Shown here: positions 1-8,315 of the stretch, piece by piece
Numbering within the stretch: the first letter of the stretch is position 1
Layout: the number at the start of each line of letters is the position of its first letter
Assembly (NCBI RefSeq): GCF_030124375.1
Contig: NZ_JASKLS010000001.1
Location: forward strand, 372,001 to 436,000
DNA length: 64,000 nucleotides
Direction: 5' to 3'
Origin: Sinorhizobium sp. 6-70
Lineage (GTDB): Bacteria > Pseudomonadota > Alphaproteobacteria > Rhizobiales > Rhizobiaceae
Made by a program: the position numbers and the translations under genes
Notes under the pieces: generated by a model
Database searches by the model: none
What the model saw: only the letters and a program-made list of their open reading frames with translations
What the model was told of the DNA's origin: nothing

Positions 1-1295
1 AAATAGCCGAGCGCGGAGGCGAGCGCCGGCACCGGCAGGCCGCCGAGCACGGCGGTAGAAACGACGCGGCGCAACGCTGCATCGGTCTCCTTGACCATCG
101 CCGCAAAGGCGGGCGTCACGATCAGGTTGGCGGCGTCCGGCGCCTTGGTGAAGGCAGTGGTGATCTCGTCGAGGAACTGCGAGCGGATGATGCAGCCGGC
201 GCGCCAGATCTTTGCGATCGCCGGCATCGGCAGGCTCCAGCCGAACTCCTCCGAGGCCGCCGACATCACCGCGAAGCCCTGCGCATAGGCGCCGATCTTG
301 GCGGCGAGCAGCGCGTTTTCGAGATCCTTGAGGAAGGCGTCCCTGTCCGCCACCTTGAGCTCGCCGACCGGTGGCAGGCCGAGGACCTTCTCGGCTGCTT
401 CACGCTCCTCCTTCATCGAGGAAATGCTGCGGGCAGCGACGGCCGCCTCGATGCCGGTCGCCGGGATGCCCATGTTCTGCGCCTCGATCACCGACCATTT
501 GCCGGTGCCCTTCTGGCCGGCCTTGTCGAGGATCAGGTCGACCATCGGCTTGCCGGTCAAAGGATCGGCAGCCTTCAGCACCTTCTCGGTGATCTCGATC
601 AGGTAGGAGTTCAGCCGGCCCTTGTTCCAGGCGCCGAAGACGTCGCCGATCTCGGCAGCGCTCATCTTCAGCCCGTCGCGCAGGATGCCGTAGATTTCGG
701 CGATCATCTGCATGTCCGCATATTCGATGCCGTTGTGGATCGTCTTGACGAAGTGGCCGGCGCCGTTTTCACCGAGCCAGGCGACGCACGGGTCGTTCTC
801 GTATTTCGCTGCGATCGAGGTCAGCACCTTCTCGACGCGGCGATAGGAGTCTTCCGTGCCGCCGACCATGATCGACGGGCCATGACGGGCGCCCTCCTCG
901 CCACCGGAAACACCCATGCCGATGAAGGTGAGGCCGGAATCCTTCAGTGCGTCGAAGCGGCGCATCGTGTCGCGGAAATTGGCATTGCCGGCGTCGATCA
1001 TGATGTCGCCCTTGGAAAGATAGGGCTTCAGTATATCCATCTGCTGGTCGACCGGATCGCCGGCCTTGATCATGATGATGATCGGCCGCGGCGGGCGGAT
1101 GGCGGCGACAAACTCTTCGATGGTCTCGCAGGGAACGATCTGCTCCTTGAGCGCGCCGGCCTCGGCATAGAACTTGCGCGTCGCCTCGACCGTGCGGTTG
1201 AACACCGCGATCCTGTTGCCCTTTTCCGCGATGTTGAGCGCGAGGTTGGACCCCATGACGCCGAGGCCGATAAGCCCGATTTCCGCCTGTGACAC
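1..1295 (-). CDS. gnd: 6-phosphogluconate dehydrogenase, decarboxylating (3' end outside window)
   Basis: Oxidises 6-phosphogluconate to ribulose 5-phosphate with NADP+ in the cytoplasmic pentose phosphate pathway. The N-terminus is a Rossmann nucleotide-binding motif (IGLIGLGVMGSNLALN), followed by the family segments MIDAGNANFRDT and GVSGGEEGARHGPS and the catalytic region HFVKTIHNGIEYADMQ. I read 431 codons; the family is about 470-480 residues, so roughly 45 C-terminal residues lie beyond base 1. The start is a GTG at 1295, preceded by GGAGG at a normal distance. The gene is transcribed away from the window and lies downstream of fixS on the same strand, separated by 180 bp, so it is probably an independent unit. 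Confidence 0.95.
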   Translation of the reverse strand, partial: MSQAEIGLIGLGVMGSNLALNIAEKGNRIAVFNRTVEATRKFYAEAGALKEQIVPCETIEEFVAAIRPPRPIIIMIKAGDPVDQQMDILKPYLSKGDIMIDAGNANFRDTMRRFDALKDSGLTFIGMGVSGGEEGARHGPSIMVGGTEDSYRRVEKVLTSIAAKYENDPCVAWLGENGAGHFVKTIHNGIEYADMQMIAEIYGILRDGLKMSAAEIGDVFGAWNKGRLNSYLIEITEKVLKAADPLTGKPMVDLILDKAGQKGTGKWSVIEAQNMGIPATGIEAAVAARSISSMKEEREAAEKVLGLPPVGELKVADRDAFLKDLENALLAAKIGAYAQGFAVMSAASEEFGWSLPMPAIAKIWRAGCIIRSQFLDEITTAFTKAPDAANLIVTPAFAAMVKETDAALRRVVSTAVLGGLPVPALASALGY

Positions 1296-1474
1296 GTGAT
1301 TGCCTCCGTTGGAAGGAAGAGCCGCCGCGATCGGAACAGACGCGCGGACAGCCCCTCGATATTGATCTGCGCATGTTCGGCCCGGTCCGGGAAAGGATGG
1401 GCGGCTGGGGACATGCGGCGGCGGAGGTTCTTTTGGCACTCAAATCGATTTACGACAAGCCACTCCCGCGAAAA

Positions 1475-1633
1475 TCAATCCTTTTCAGGCTTGCCGTCAC
1501 CATCGTCGAGGATGCGCCAGGAGGCTCCGTCCAGGTCTTCGTATTGCCCGCTCTTCAGCGCCCAGAGAAACGCCGCAAGCCCCAGGGCGCCGAGAAAGAG
1601 CGCGATCGGGATGAGATAGATGAGCGTGTTCAT
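1475..1633 (-). CDS. fixS: cbb3 oxidase maturation protein FixS/CcoS
   Basis: A 52-residue protein beginning MNTLIYLIPIALFLG, with one N-terminal membrane helix and the FixS signature FLWALKSGQYEDLDG followed by a short acidic tail. FixS/CcoS is needed for insertion of heme b and copper cofactors into cbb3 cytochrome oxidase in the inner membrane. Its ATG overlaps the fixI stop codon (ATGA), so it is the last gene of a translationally coupled fixGHIS unit. Length and motif match the family well. Confidence 0.93.
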   Translation of the reverse strand: MNTLIYLIPIALFLGALGLAAFLWALKSGQYEDLDGASWRILDDGDGKPEKD

Positions 1634-3915
1634 GACGCACTCCGTACCGGCCGCAAGCCCGCCGCATGCGGCGGCGACTCTGGAGGGGCAGCAGTTCCAA
1701 GCCCCTTGAGCCGCAACGCATTGAACACCACGATCAGCGACGAGGTCGACATGGCGACGGCGGCAACGAGCGGCGTCGCATAGCCGAGAATCGCGACCGG
1801 CACGGCGATGACGTTGTAGCCGATCGCTAGCGCAAAATTCTGCCGGATCAGCCGGCCGGCGCGACGCGAGGTCTTAATGGCGAAGGGAACGGCGTTGAGG
1901 CTTTGATGCATGAAGACAAAATCCGCAGCCTGCCGGCCGACATCGGCCGCGGTCGCCGGCGCCATCGAGACATGGGCCGCCCGCAATGCCGGCGCGTCGT
2001 TGATACCGTCGCCGACCATCAGGACCCTGTGCCCCCCTTCGGCGGCAGCGGCACAGGCGTCGACCTTGCCGCGCGGCGAAAGCTCGGCGCGCCATTTCGC
2101 GATGCCGAGCCTGCGGGCGAGTGCGGCGACGACCGGCTCGCGGTCCCCGGAAAGGATGCCTGTCGTAAGCCCCAGGCGAGAGAGATCTTCGACGGTTTCG
2201 CGGGCGGCGGGACGCAGCCGGTCCTCGAAGCGGAAGCAGGCAAGCTCGCGGCCGTCGAGCGACAGGATCGCTTCCGACTGGCCGCTGGCGGCGCCGGCTT
2301 CGCTGCAGGCAAAGGCGCGACTGCCGAGCCGGTAGACACCGTCCCGGGTCTCCGCCTCGATACCGGCGCCCGGTATTTCGCGGATTTCGCCCACGAGCGG
2401 CTGCGCCGCGCCCGACGCCTCATGGAGCGCTGTCGCGATCGGATGACGTGAATGAAGAGCGAGTGCGGCGGCTGTCGCGAGCGCGCCCGGATCGACCTCG
2501 CCCGCATTGGTAAGCCGCGGCTCGCCCATGGTGAGCGTGCCGGTCTTGTCGAGCAGCACGGAGTCGATTTCGGCAAGGCGCTCCATCGCCGATCCGTCCT
2601 TGACCATGACGCCGCCCTGGAAAAGCCGGCCGGCGGCAACGACCTGAACCACGGGCACCGCGAGGCCGAGGGCGCAGGGGCATGTGATGATGAGAACCGC
2701 AACCGCGATCAGCATGGCGTGGCGGACATCACCCTCGACCAGCATCCAGCCGATGAAGGAAAGCAGCGCCAGCAGGTGGACGGCCGGCGAATAGTAGCGC
2801 GCCGCACGGTCGGCAATGCGGCGATAACGCGCCCTGCCCCCTTCGGCGGCCTCCATCAGCCCCGTGATCTCGGCCAGGAACGAGTCGCGCGCCGCCGCCG
2901 TCGCCTCAAGCGTCAGCGGGCCGGTGAGATTGAGCGTGCCGGCCTGCACGGCGTCACCAGCACCCACCGCGACCGGCGCGCTTTCGCCGTTGACGACCGA
3001 GCGGTCGAGATCGCTCGCACCCGAAAGCACGCGTCCATCGACCGGAACGCGCTCACCGGCGGCAACCAGCAGGCGCTCGCCGGGCTTGATCTCATCGACC
3101 GGGCGATAGTCGCGCGAGCCGTCGGAATTGACGACCGTCGCGCCGCGCGGCGAGAGCCGGGCAAGACCGCTGATCGCCGAGCGCGCCCGTCCGCGCATCA
3201 TGTGATCGAGGGTGCGGCCGATCAACAGGAAGAACAGCAGCGTCACGGAGGCATCGAACCAGGCGTGTGCGCCATGGCTGATCGTCTCATGGAGCGACAT
3301 GCCGTAGGAGAGCGTCACGGCAAGCGCGATCGGCACATCCATGTTGGTGCGGCCATGACGGAGCGCGTTCCAGGCCGACTGGTAAAAGAAACGCCCAGAA
3401 TAGATCATCGCCGGCGCCGCGATCATTGCCGAGATCCAGTGAAAGAGATCACGGGTCGCGGCATCCGCACCGGACCAGACGGAAACGGACAGCAGCATGA
3501 TGTTGGTCGCCGCGAAACCGGAAACGGCAACGGCACGGATCAGTTGCTTGAGCAGGACGTCGCCTTCCTCCTCGCCTGCGGCGAAGAGATGCGCTTCATA
3601 GCCGCAACCCCGGATGGCGTTCGCGATTTCGCGCGGGTCGCTGCGCCGGCCGGCGACCTCCTCCTTCCAGACGACGGACACGCGGCGCGACGAGAGATTG
3701 ACGCGCGCCCGCTCGACCTCGGGCCTCTTGCGGAGCGCCCCTTCGATTGTCGTGATGCAGGCACCGCAGTGGACGCCGGGCACGCTGAGATCCGTTTGGC
3801 GCAGGCCGTCTCCAAGCGCGCGGCTCGCAAGCCACAGCTCGTCGGAAGCAGGCAGCCCCTGCCCGGCCCGTTCGATCTCAAGCACGCCTTCCACGCCTGC
3901 GGCACAGCAGCTCAT
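1630..3915 (-). CDS. fixI: P1B-type copper-transporting ATPase for cbb3 oxidase assembly (FixI/CcoI)
   Basis: A 761-residue P-type ATPase that exports copper across the inner membrane for the CuB centre of cbb3 oxidase. Domains in order: N-terminal heavy-metal-associated domain with CGAC at residues 50-53, membrane helices, the actuator domain, the CPC metal-binding motif in the membrane (412-414), the phosphorylation motif DKTGTLT (456-462) and the hinge motif GDGIND (635-640). All catalytic motifs are intact. Start and stop overlap fixH and fixS by four bases each. The cysteine-rich start MSCCAAG agrees with the FixI family. CopA-type detoxification pumps are the alternative, but the operon makes FixI nearly certain. 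Confidence 0.95.
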   Translation of the reverse strand: MSCCAAGVEGVLEIERAGQGLPASDELWLASRALGDGLRQTDLSVPGVHCGACITTIEGALRKRPEVERARVNLSSRRVSVVWKEEVAGRRSDPREIANAIRGCGYEAHLFAAGEEEGDVLLKQLIRAVAVSGFAATNIMLLSVSVWSGADAATRDLFHWISAMIAAPAMIYSGRFFYQSAWNALRHGRTNMDVPIALAVTLSYGMSLHETISHGAHAWFDASVTLLFFLLIGRTLDHMMRGRARSAISGLARLSPRGATVVNSDGSRDYRPVDEIKPGERLLVAAGERVPVDGRVLSGASDLDRSVVNGESAPVAVGAGDAVQAGTLNLTGPLTLEATAAARDSFLAEITGLMEAAEGGRARYRRIADRAARYYSPAVHLLALLSFIGWMLVEGDVRHAMLIAVAVLIITCPCALGLAVPVVQVVAAGRLFQGGVMVKDGSAMERLAEIDSVLLDKTGTLTMGEPRLTNAGEVDPGALATAAALALHSRHPIATALHEASGAAQPLVGEIREIPGAGIEAETRDGVYRLGSRAFACSEAGAASGQSEAILSLDGRELACFRFEDRLRPAARETVEDLSRLGLTTGILSGDREPVVAALARRLGIAKWRAELSPRGKVDACAAAAEGGHRVLMVGDGINDAPALRAAHVSMAPATAADVGRQAADFVFMHQSLNAVPFAIKTSRRAGRLIRQNFALAIGYNVIAVPVAILGYATPLVAAVAMSTSSLIVVFNALRLKGLGTAAPPESPPHAAGLRPVRSAS

Positions 3916-4406
3916 TTGCGCTCTCCCGGGACGACGAACCGAATGGCCTGGCGATAGACGACTTCCTCGCCCGCCATCGCCGTCATGTCAGCGATCCACT
4001 GGCCGGGCTTGAGTGTCCGTGCGGCGACAAAGGCGCCGGGAGCCTCACGATCGAGTTCGACGCGCACGTCTTCATGTTCCTCGACGGGACGCTTGAACAC
4101 CGCGAGCACCCTCTCGGCCGTCCGGTCTAACTCGCCGTTGCGGGTCAAAGTATAGCGGATGGAATTCGGCCCTGCGACGAGCGCGCCCTCAATGCCGCGC
4201 GCAGCGAAGGCGCGCGTCTCAGCCACCTTGCCGTTGAACTGTTGGCTGGCGATATAGGTGTTCTCGACGACAAGGCCGCTCCAGCTGCGGCTGGCGTTCC
4301 AGGCCATGACCAGATTGACGGAGATGATGGTGCCGAAGAAAAGGCCCATCACGCCCAGCATGTGCCAGCCAGTAAATTCCCGCGGCGCGCGCTGCTCCTT
4401 TGTCAT
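3912..4406 (-). CDS. fixH: cbb3 oxidase assembly protein FixH/CcoH
   Basis: A 164-residue membrane-anchored protein. One transmembrane helix (about residues 12-36, within GWHMLGVMGLFFGTIISVN) is followed by the family motif NLVMAWNASRSWSGLVVENTY and a periplasmic beta-rich domain. FixH/CcoH stabilises the assembling cbb3 oxidase. It overlaps fixG and fixI by four bases on each side, so translation of the unit is probably coupled. Length is normal for the family and nothing is missing. Confidence 0.92.
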   Translation of the reverse strand: MTKEQRAPREFTGWHMLGVMGLFFGTIISVNLVMAWNASRSWSGLVVENTYIASQQFNGKVAETRAFAARGIEGALVAGPNSIRYTLTRNGELDRTAERVLAVFKRPVEEHEDVRVELDREAPGAFVAARTLKPGQWIADMTAMAGEEVVYRQAIRFVVPGERK

Positions 4407-5977
4407 CTTGCTGCTCCAGGGCGGTTGAAGTTGGCCTGATAGACATCGCGTTCATGGCTGGACGGATCTTCGGCGGTCAGTATGAAGCCCTCGTCCGCCT
4501 CGGCAAGCTTTTCCTTCGACAGGGTGACGAAAACCTTGAGCGCGGCGACCTTGTCCGGATCGACGCCGACCGCGAAACGGCGACCGTCGCCTGGCGCCTG
4601 TCCTGCGATCCGCATCGATGCTGACGGCATGCCTTCGAGCGTCAGTGTGATCGTGCGCTGCTCCGGTATCATGTTGAGAAGCTTGACCATGTAGCCGTTT
4701 CGTACCGAGCCGTCCGACTCGACCACGAATTGCGGATTGCGGTCGTGCAACACATTGAGCTCAAGTCGCTCACGCGACACCAGCGCATAGAGCAGGCCAA
4801 TGCCGACCAGCGCCCAAACGCCGAAATAGAGAAGAACGCGCGGCCGGAAGATGATCCGCCAGTTGAAGTGACGAACTTTGTCGACGAAGGCGCCGTCGGC
4901 GTCGCGCACACGGGTCGGGTCAATCGCCGTCGTGCCGTTGTTTGTGGCGAGTGCCATGTTCGACGCATAGTCGCTGAGTGTCGCATAGGCGATCAGGCCG
5001 CGTTCGCGCCCGAGCTTGTCCATCACGCCGTCGCAAGCGTCGATGCAGAGCGCGCAGGTGATGCATTCGAGCTGCTGGCCGTCGCGAATATCGATGCCCA
5101 TCGGACAGACGGCGACGCAGGCGTTGCAATCGACGCAATCGCCGACCACTTCACCCGCTGCCGCCGCCTTCTTGGCATGACGCGAGCGCGGCTCGCCGCG
5201 CCAGTCGTTATAGGTGACGACGAGCGAATTCTCGTCCAGCATCGCCGCCTGGATGCGCGGCCACGGGCACATGTAAGTGCAGACCTGCTCGCGCATCAGC
5301 CCTCCGAAGACGTAGGTCGTCGCCGTCAGGATCGCGACCGTCATGTAGGCGACCGCCGGCGCTTCCAGCATGACGAAGCTCTTCAGCAGCGAGGGCGCGT
5401 CGGCGAAATAGAAGATCCAGGCGCCACCGGTCGCGATGCCGATCAGCAGCCATATCGCGTGCTTGACGACGCGCTTCCAGATCTTGTCGAATGTCCAGGG
5501 TCCCGCATCGAGCCGCATGCGCGCGTTGCGGTCGCCCTCGATGAAGCGCTCGACCACAAGGAAAAGATCGACCCAGACGGTCTGCGGGCAGGTGTAGCCG
5601 CACCAGGCACGCCCGACGGCTGTGGTGACGAGGAAGAGGCCGAAGCCTGCCATGACGAGCAGCCCGGCGACGAAGAAGAATTCCTGCGGCCAGATCTCGA
5701 TGAAGAAGAAATAGAAGCGGCGGGCGGCGAGATCGACGAGCACGGCCTGGTCCGGCGCATGCGCACCGCGGTCCCAACGGATCCACGGTGTCAGATAATA
5801 GATACTCAGCGTTACCAGCATCACCAGCCACTTGAACCGGCGGAAGCGGCCTTCGGCTCTCTTTGGAAAGATCTTCCGGCGCTTCTCGTAAAGCGGTTTG
5901 CGCTTATGCGCGGCATTGACGGGTTCGGCTTCGAGCCGCTCGACGGACGCAGCTTTGGTGACAGGCTGGGGACGCAT
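4403..5977 (-). CDS. fixG: polyferredoxin-type cbb3 assembly protein FixG/CcoG
   Basis: A 524-residue integral membrane iron-sulfur protein. Several membrane helices in the first 250 residues carry WCGYTCPQTVWVD and CTYMCPWPRIQ, then come two 4Fe-4S ferredoxin motifs (CVDCNACVAVCP and CITCALCIDAC), and finally a periplasmic immunoglobulin-like domain. CcoG is reported in other bacteria to reduce copper for cbb3 oxidase assembly. It is the first gene of fixGHIS. A FNR/FixK-type box lies about 65 bp upstream of its ATG, which supports microaerobic induction. Confidence 0.95.
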   Translation of the reverse strand: MRPQPVTKAASVERLEAEPVNAAHKRKPLYEKRRKIFPKRAEGRFRRFKWLVMLVTLSIYYLTPWIRWDRGAHAPDQAVLVDLAARRFYFFFIEIWPQEFFFVAGLLVMAGFGLFLVTTAVGRAWCGYTCPQTVWVDLFLVVERFIEGDRNARMRLDAGPWTFDKIWKRVVKHAIWLLIGIATGGAWIFYFADAPSLLKSFVMLEAPAVAYMTVAILTATTYVFGGLMREQVCTYMCPWPRIQAAMLDENSLVVTYNDWRGEPRSRHAKKAAAAGEVVGDCVDCNACVAVCPMGIDIRDGQQLECITCALCIDACDGVMDKLGRERGLIAYATLSDYASNMALATNNGTTAIDPTRVRDADGAFVDKVRHFNWRIIFRPRVLLYFGVWALVGIGLLYALVSRERLELNVLHDRNPQFVVESDGSVRNGYMVKLLNMIPEQRTITLTLEGMPSASMRIAGQAPGDGRRFAVGVDPDKVAALKVFVTLSKEKLAEADEGFILTAEDPSSHERDVYQANFNRPGAAR

Positions 5978-6042
5978 TATTGGGAATCCGAAAATGGCTT
6001 GCTATTCGAGCAGCGTTTTGCCGGATCTGCCCGCGCCAAACC

Positions 6043-6056
6043 TTGATCTGCGTCAA
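6043..6056 (-). promoter_or_regulatory. FNR/FixK-type anaerobox upstream of fixG
   Basis: TTGATCTGCGTCAA matches the TTGAT-N4-ATCAA consensus at nine of ten positions. It is centred about 72 bp upstream of the fixG ATG and is therefore well placed to activate fixGHIS. FnrN, encoded at 25239 in this window, carries the residues expected to read such sites. The regulator of the divergent AraC-like gene could also be affected. Confidence 0.85.
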
Positions 6057-6185
6057 GTTTGCGCCCTAATGCCGCACGGTGCGTCGAAACGTCCAAACCC
6101 GCGCATCCATTGCATTTTGCCTGCACGCTTTGTGCCCGATTTCCGGTGTAAGATTAAACGAGCTTTGTACGACGGATCGCTTCGC

Positions 6186-6974
6186 ATGAAGGAAATCGCG
6201 CAAGATCAACCCGATAGTCCCGGCCTCGCCCAAAGCCGAGGCATCTATCGCGAGCAGGCGTCATCCGGAGCGTTGGCGGGCGATGTGAAGTGCTTCTGGA
6301 CGCACCACTTGCCCGAGCCAGCGCGCGTCGCGGTGGTGCCGGATGGCTGCGTCGACATCATCTGGATTTCCGGCGGCCTTGCGGTTGTCGGGCCGGACAA
6401 GGTGGCAGCCTTTCCCGAGCTCGTCGCCGGCGAAACCGTCGTCGGCGTTCGCTTCCGCATTGGTTCGGCCGCCTCCTGGCTACGCACGCCGCTCGACGCG
6501 ATCACCGGCAAGACCGTTCCGCTGGAGGTTTTCTGGGGCCGCGCGGCGCGCGCACTGGAGACGCAGATGGCGGACGCGACAGATCCCGCGGCCAGGATTG
6601 CCGTTCTCCATGCGGCCCTGCAAGGCCGGCTCGCCACGGTGAAGCCTCTATCGTCCGAGATCGCCGCCTGTGTCGCGCTTCTCGAAAACGGCCGAAGCGC
6701 CGTCGAGCCGATTCGCACGCTCGTGCAAGAGACCGGAACCACCGAACGGACGCTGCGTCGTCGCTGTCACGAACATTTCGGTTACGGCGCCAAGACGCTC
6801 GACCGCATCCTCCGGCTGCAGCGGTTTCTCCGCGCCTGCCGGGCCTGGCCCCAAAACACACTGGCGACGCTCGCACTCGACGCAGGCTACGCCGATCAGG
6901 CTCATCTCAGCCGCGAGGCGAAGGAACTGACGTCGTTGACGCCCAGCGCTATTCAGGAGCAGCTCGCATACTGA
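6186..6974 (+). CDS. AraC-family transcriptional regulator
   Basis: About 262 residues if the ATG at 6186 (MKEIAQDQPDSPG) is used; the open frame continues upstream, but this ATG is followed by the first conserved-looking sequence. The N-terminal part (FWTHHLPEPARVAVVPDGCVDIIW) resembles the sensing domain of AraC regulators that carry a DUF6597-like region. The C-terminal 100 residues contain two helix-turn-helix units (RTLRRRCHEHFGYGAKTLDR and ATLALDAGYADQAHLSRE). The effector is unknown. It is divergent from fixG and followed by the SRPBCC and VOC genes, which may be its targets. Confidence 0.85.
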   Translation: MKEIAQDQPDSPGLAQSRGIYREQASSGALAGDVKCFWTHHLPEPARVAVVPDGCVDIIWISGGLAVVGPDKVAAFPELVAGETVVGVRFRIGSAASWLRTPLDAITGKTVPLEVFWGRAARALETQMADATDPAARIAVLHAALQGRLATVKPLSSEIAACVALLENGRSAVEPIRTLVQETGTTERTLRRRCHEHFGYGAKTLDRILRLQRFLRACRAWPQNTLATLALDAGYADQAHLSREAKELTSLTPSAIQEQLAY

Positions 6975-7135
6975 TGCAGAACTTTAGAAAAGACCACCAA
7001 CCTACTCATCAGGAACGGTGAAATGAGTTCCCAATCCGGGCGTCTGGACCGGCCGCGCCGCTGACTGCGGTTGGCCGTTTCGTTCAAGACGGCACCTCCG
7101 GGACGTGGTAGCGATAGCATCAAAGGAGTGAACGC

Positions 7136-7537
7136 ATGGCAACCATGGCCACCATGATCATTCACACGTCGATCGCGCGCGACTGGCGCGAGGTCTATGC
7201 CTTCATGGCGGATCACGAGAAGATGTCGCTCTGGGCCTCCGGGCTTTCTTCCGGGCTCACGCGCGATGGCGACGAATGGATCGCGCCCGGCCCGCTTGGC
7301 AACGCGCGCGTACGCTTTGCGCCGGACAACGAATTCGGCGTGGTCGATCATCTCGTGACGCTCGAGAGCGGGCTGAAGGTGCACAACGCATTGCGGGTGG
7401 TACCGAACGGCGATGGTGCGGAGGTCATGTTCACCCTGCTCCGGCAACCGGACATGAGCGACGAGCAATTCGCCGCCGATGCGGCACATGTCGAGAAAGA
7501 TCTCGCCACGCTCAAGTCCATCATGGAATCGAGTTAA
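7136..7537 (+). CDS. SRPBCC-fold (polyketide cyclase/START-like) protein
   Basis: A 133-residue protein. The opening IHTSIARDWREVYAFMADHEKMSLWASG is the typical first strand and helices of the SRPBCC hydrophobic-ligand fold, and the final helix FAADAAHVEKDLATLKSIME is the long C-terminal helix. The substrate cannot be predicted. The start at 7136 is chosen because AAAGGAG precedes it at normal spacing; two further in-frame ATGs follow within 18 bases. It lies 24 bp upstream of the VOC gene, so the two are probably cotranscribed. Confidence 0.75.
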   Translation: MATMATMIIHTSIARDWREVYAFMADHEKMSLWASGLSSGLTRDGDEWIAPGPLGNARVRFAPDNEFGVVDHLVTLESGLKVHNALRVVPNGDGAEVMFTLLRQPDMSDEQFAADAAHVEKDLATLKSIMESS

Positions 7538-7560
7538 CTTACAGAAAGAACGGCACGGAT

Positions 7561-7914
7561 ATGAGCAACAAGGGCAACGATCGCCGCATCGACTATATCG
7601 AGTTCAATGTGGCAAGCATCGAAGCGAGCAAAGCCTTTTACGGCGGCGCTTTCGGCTGGACCTTTACCGACTACGGTCCGGAATATTGCGAATTCGCCGA
7701 TGGCCGCCTGACGGGCGGCTTCACGACATTTGGACCCGTCAGAAGCGGTGGTCCACTCGTCATTGTCTACGCCGACGATCTTGAGGACGCGGCGCGGCGC
7801 GTCGAGGCAGCCGGCGGCAAGATCGTCAAGCCGATCTATTCCTTCCCCGGCGGCCGCCGCTTCCATTTCGCCGATCCGGACGGATACGAGCTCGCGGTCT
7901 GGTCGGCCCAGTAA
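7561..7914 (+). CDS. VOC superfamily (glyoxalase/bleomycin-resistance fold) protein
   Basis: A 117-residue single-domain VOC protein. IDYIEFNVASIEASKAFYGGAFGWTF forms the first beta-alpha-beta repeat and FPGGRRFHFADPDGYELAVWS the last, ending with the metal-ligand glutamate of YELAVW. Such proteins include isomerases, dioxygenases and uncharacterised proteins often found beside AraC regulators and SRPBCC proteins. Specific function is not inferable. It follows the SRPBCC gene by 24 bp. Confidence 0.85.
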   Translation: MSNKGNDRRIDYIEFNVASIEASKAFYGGAFGWTFTDYGPEYCEFADGRLTGGFTTFGPVRSGGPLVIVYADDLEDAARRVEAAGGKIVKPIYSFPGGRRFHFADPDGYELAVWSAQ

Positions 7915-7922
7915 GAGGGGAG

Positions 7923-8009
7923 CTACTCGCCGAACCGGATGAACAGCGCGCTGACGAGGCCGAAGACGACGATGCACTGTAGAATGAACATCGGCCACTC
8001 TGGTGACAT
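7923..8009 (-). CDS. 28-residue single-span membrane peptide, unknown function
   Basis: Reads MSPEWPMFILQCIVVFGLVS followed by ALFIRFGE and a TAG stop. The strong GAGGAGG ribosome-binding sequence just upstream of the ATG at 8009 is the main support. The peptide is one hydrophobic helix with a short N-terminus and an Arg-Glu C-terminus. It lies downstream of fixP on the same strand, beyond a terminator-like hairpin and a dispersed repeat. Small single-helix subunits of terminal oxidases (CydX, CcoM) have this general form, but no sequence relationship can be claimed. Confidence 0.5.
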   Translation of the reverse strand: MSPEWPMFILQCIVVFGLVSALFIRFGE

Positions 8010-8024
8010 CTCGATTCCTCCTCT

Positions 8025-8125
8025 CTACAGCGCCGAGCGTCCGGTTAGACGCGCACAGGTTGCTGTAGAACTTTGAACCTCTGCATGATTTTGTCCCCGA
8101 TCGATTCCGATTTAGGGATCAGTAG
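8025..8125 (-). repeat. Dispersed intergenic repeat family R1, copy A
   Basis: About 100 bp, read on the minus strand. It contains the blocks ATCGGAATCGAT, AAAATCATGCAG, TACAGCAACCTGTGCGCGTC and a GCGCTGTAG end. The same blocks in the same order recur at about 47955-48068 and 62505-62617, and in part at 12528-12590. The GCGTC..GACGC core is a small hairpin. Confidence 0.8.
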
Positions 8126-8252
8126 CGGGGCATGCGTTTCTCGCGCCGCGCTCCGGCGCATAGCCAGAACGCCAATACCCGGTGAGGGTTCCCATTGATG
8201 ATGAACCGAACCGGCAGCAATGGCGAGTCCAACGTCCCGGTTACGCTCGCAA

Positions 8253-8287
8253 CAAAAAGGCCCAACGTCCTTGTAAGACGCGGGGCC
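8253..8287 (-). terminator. Probable Rho-independent terminator of fixNOQP
   Basis: On the minus strand GGCCCCGCGTC pairs with GACGTTGGGCC across a 7-nt loop (10 of 11 positions, one wobble) and is followed by TTTTTG. It lies 29 bp after the fixP stop. Confidence 0.7.
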
Positions 8288-8315
8288 CCTCGCCCCTCAG
8301 CCGTGAAGGCCTGCT

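Noticed and set aside
1355..1370. TTGATCTGCGCATG as an FNR box near gnd
   Set aside because: Only the left half-site matches; the right half (GCATG) does not resemble ATCAA.
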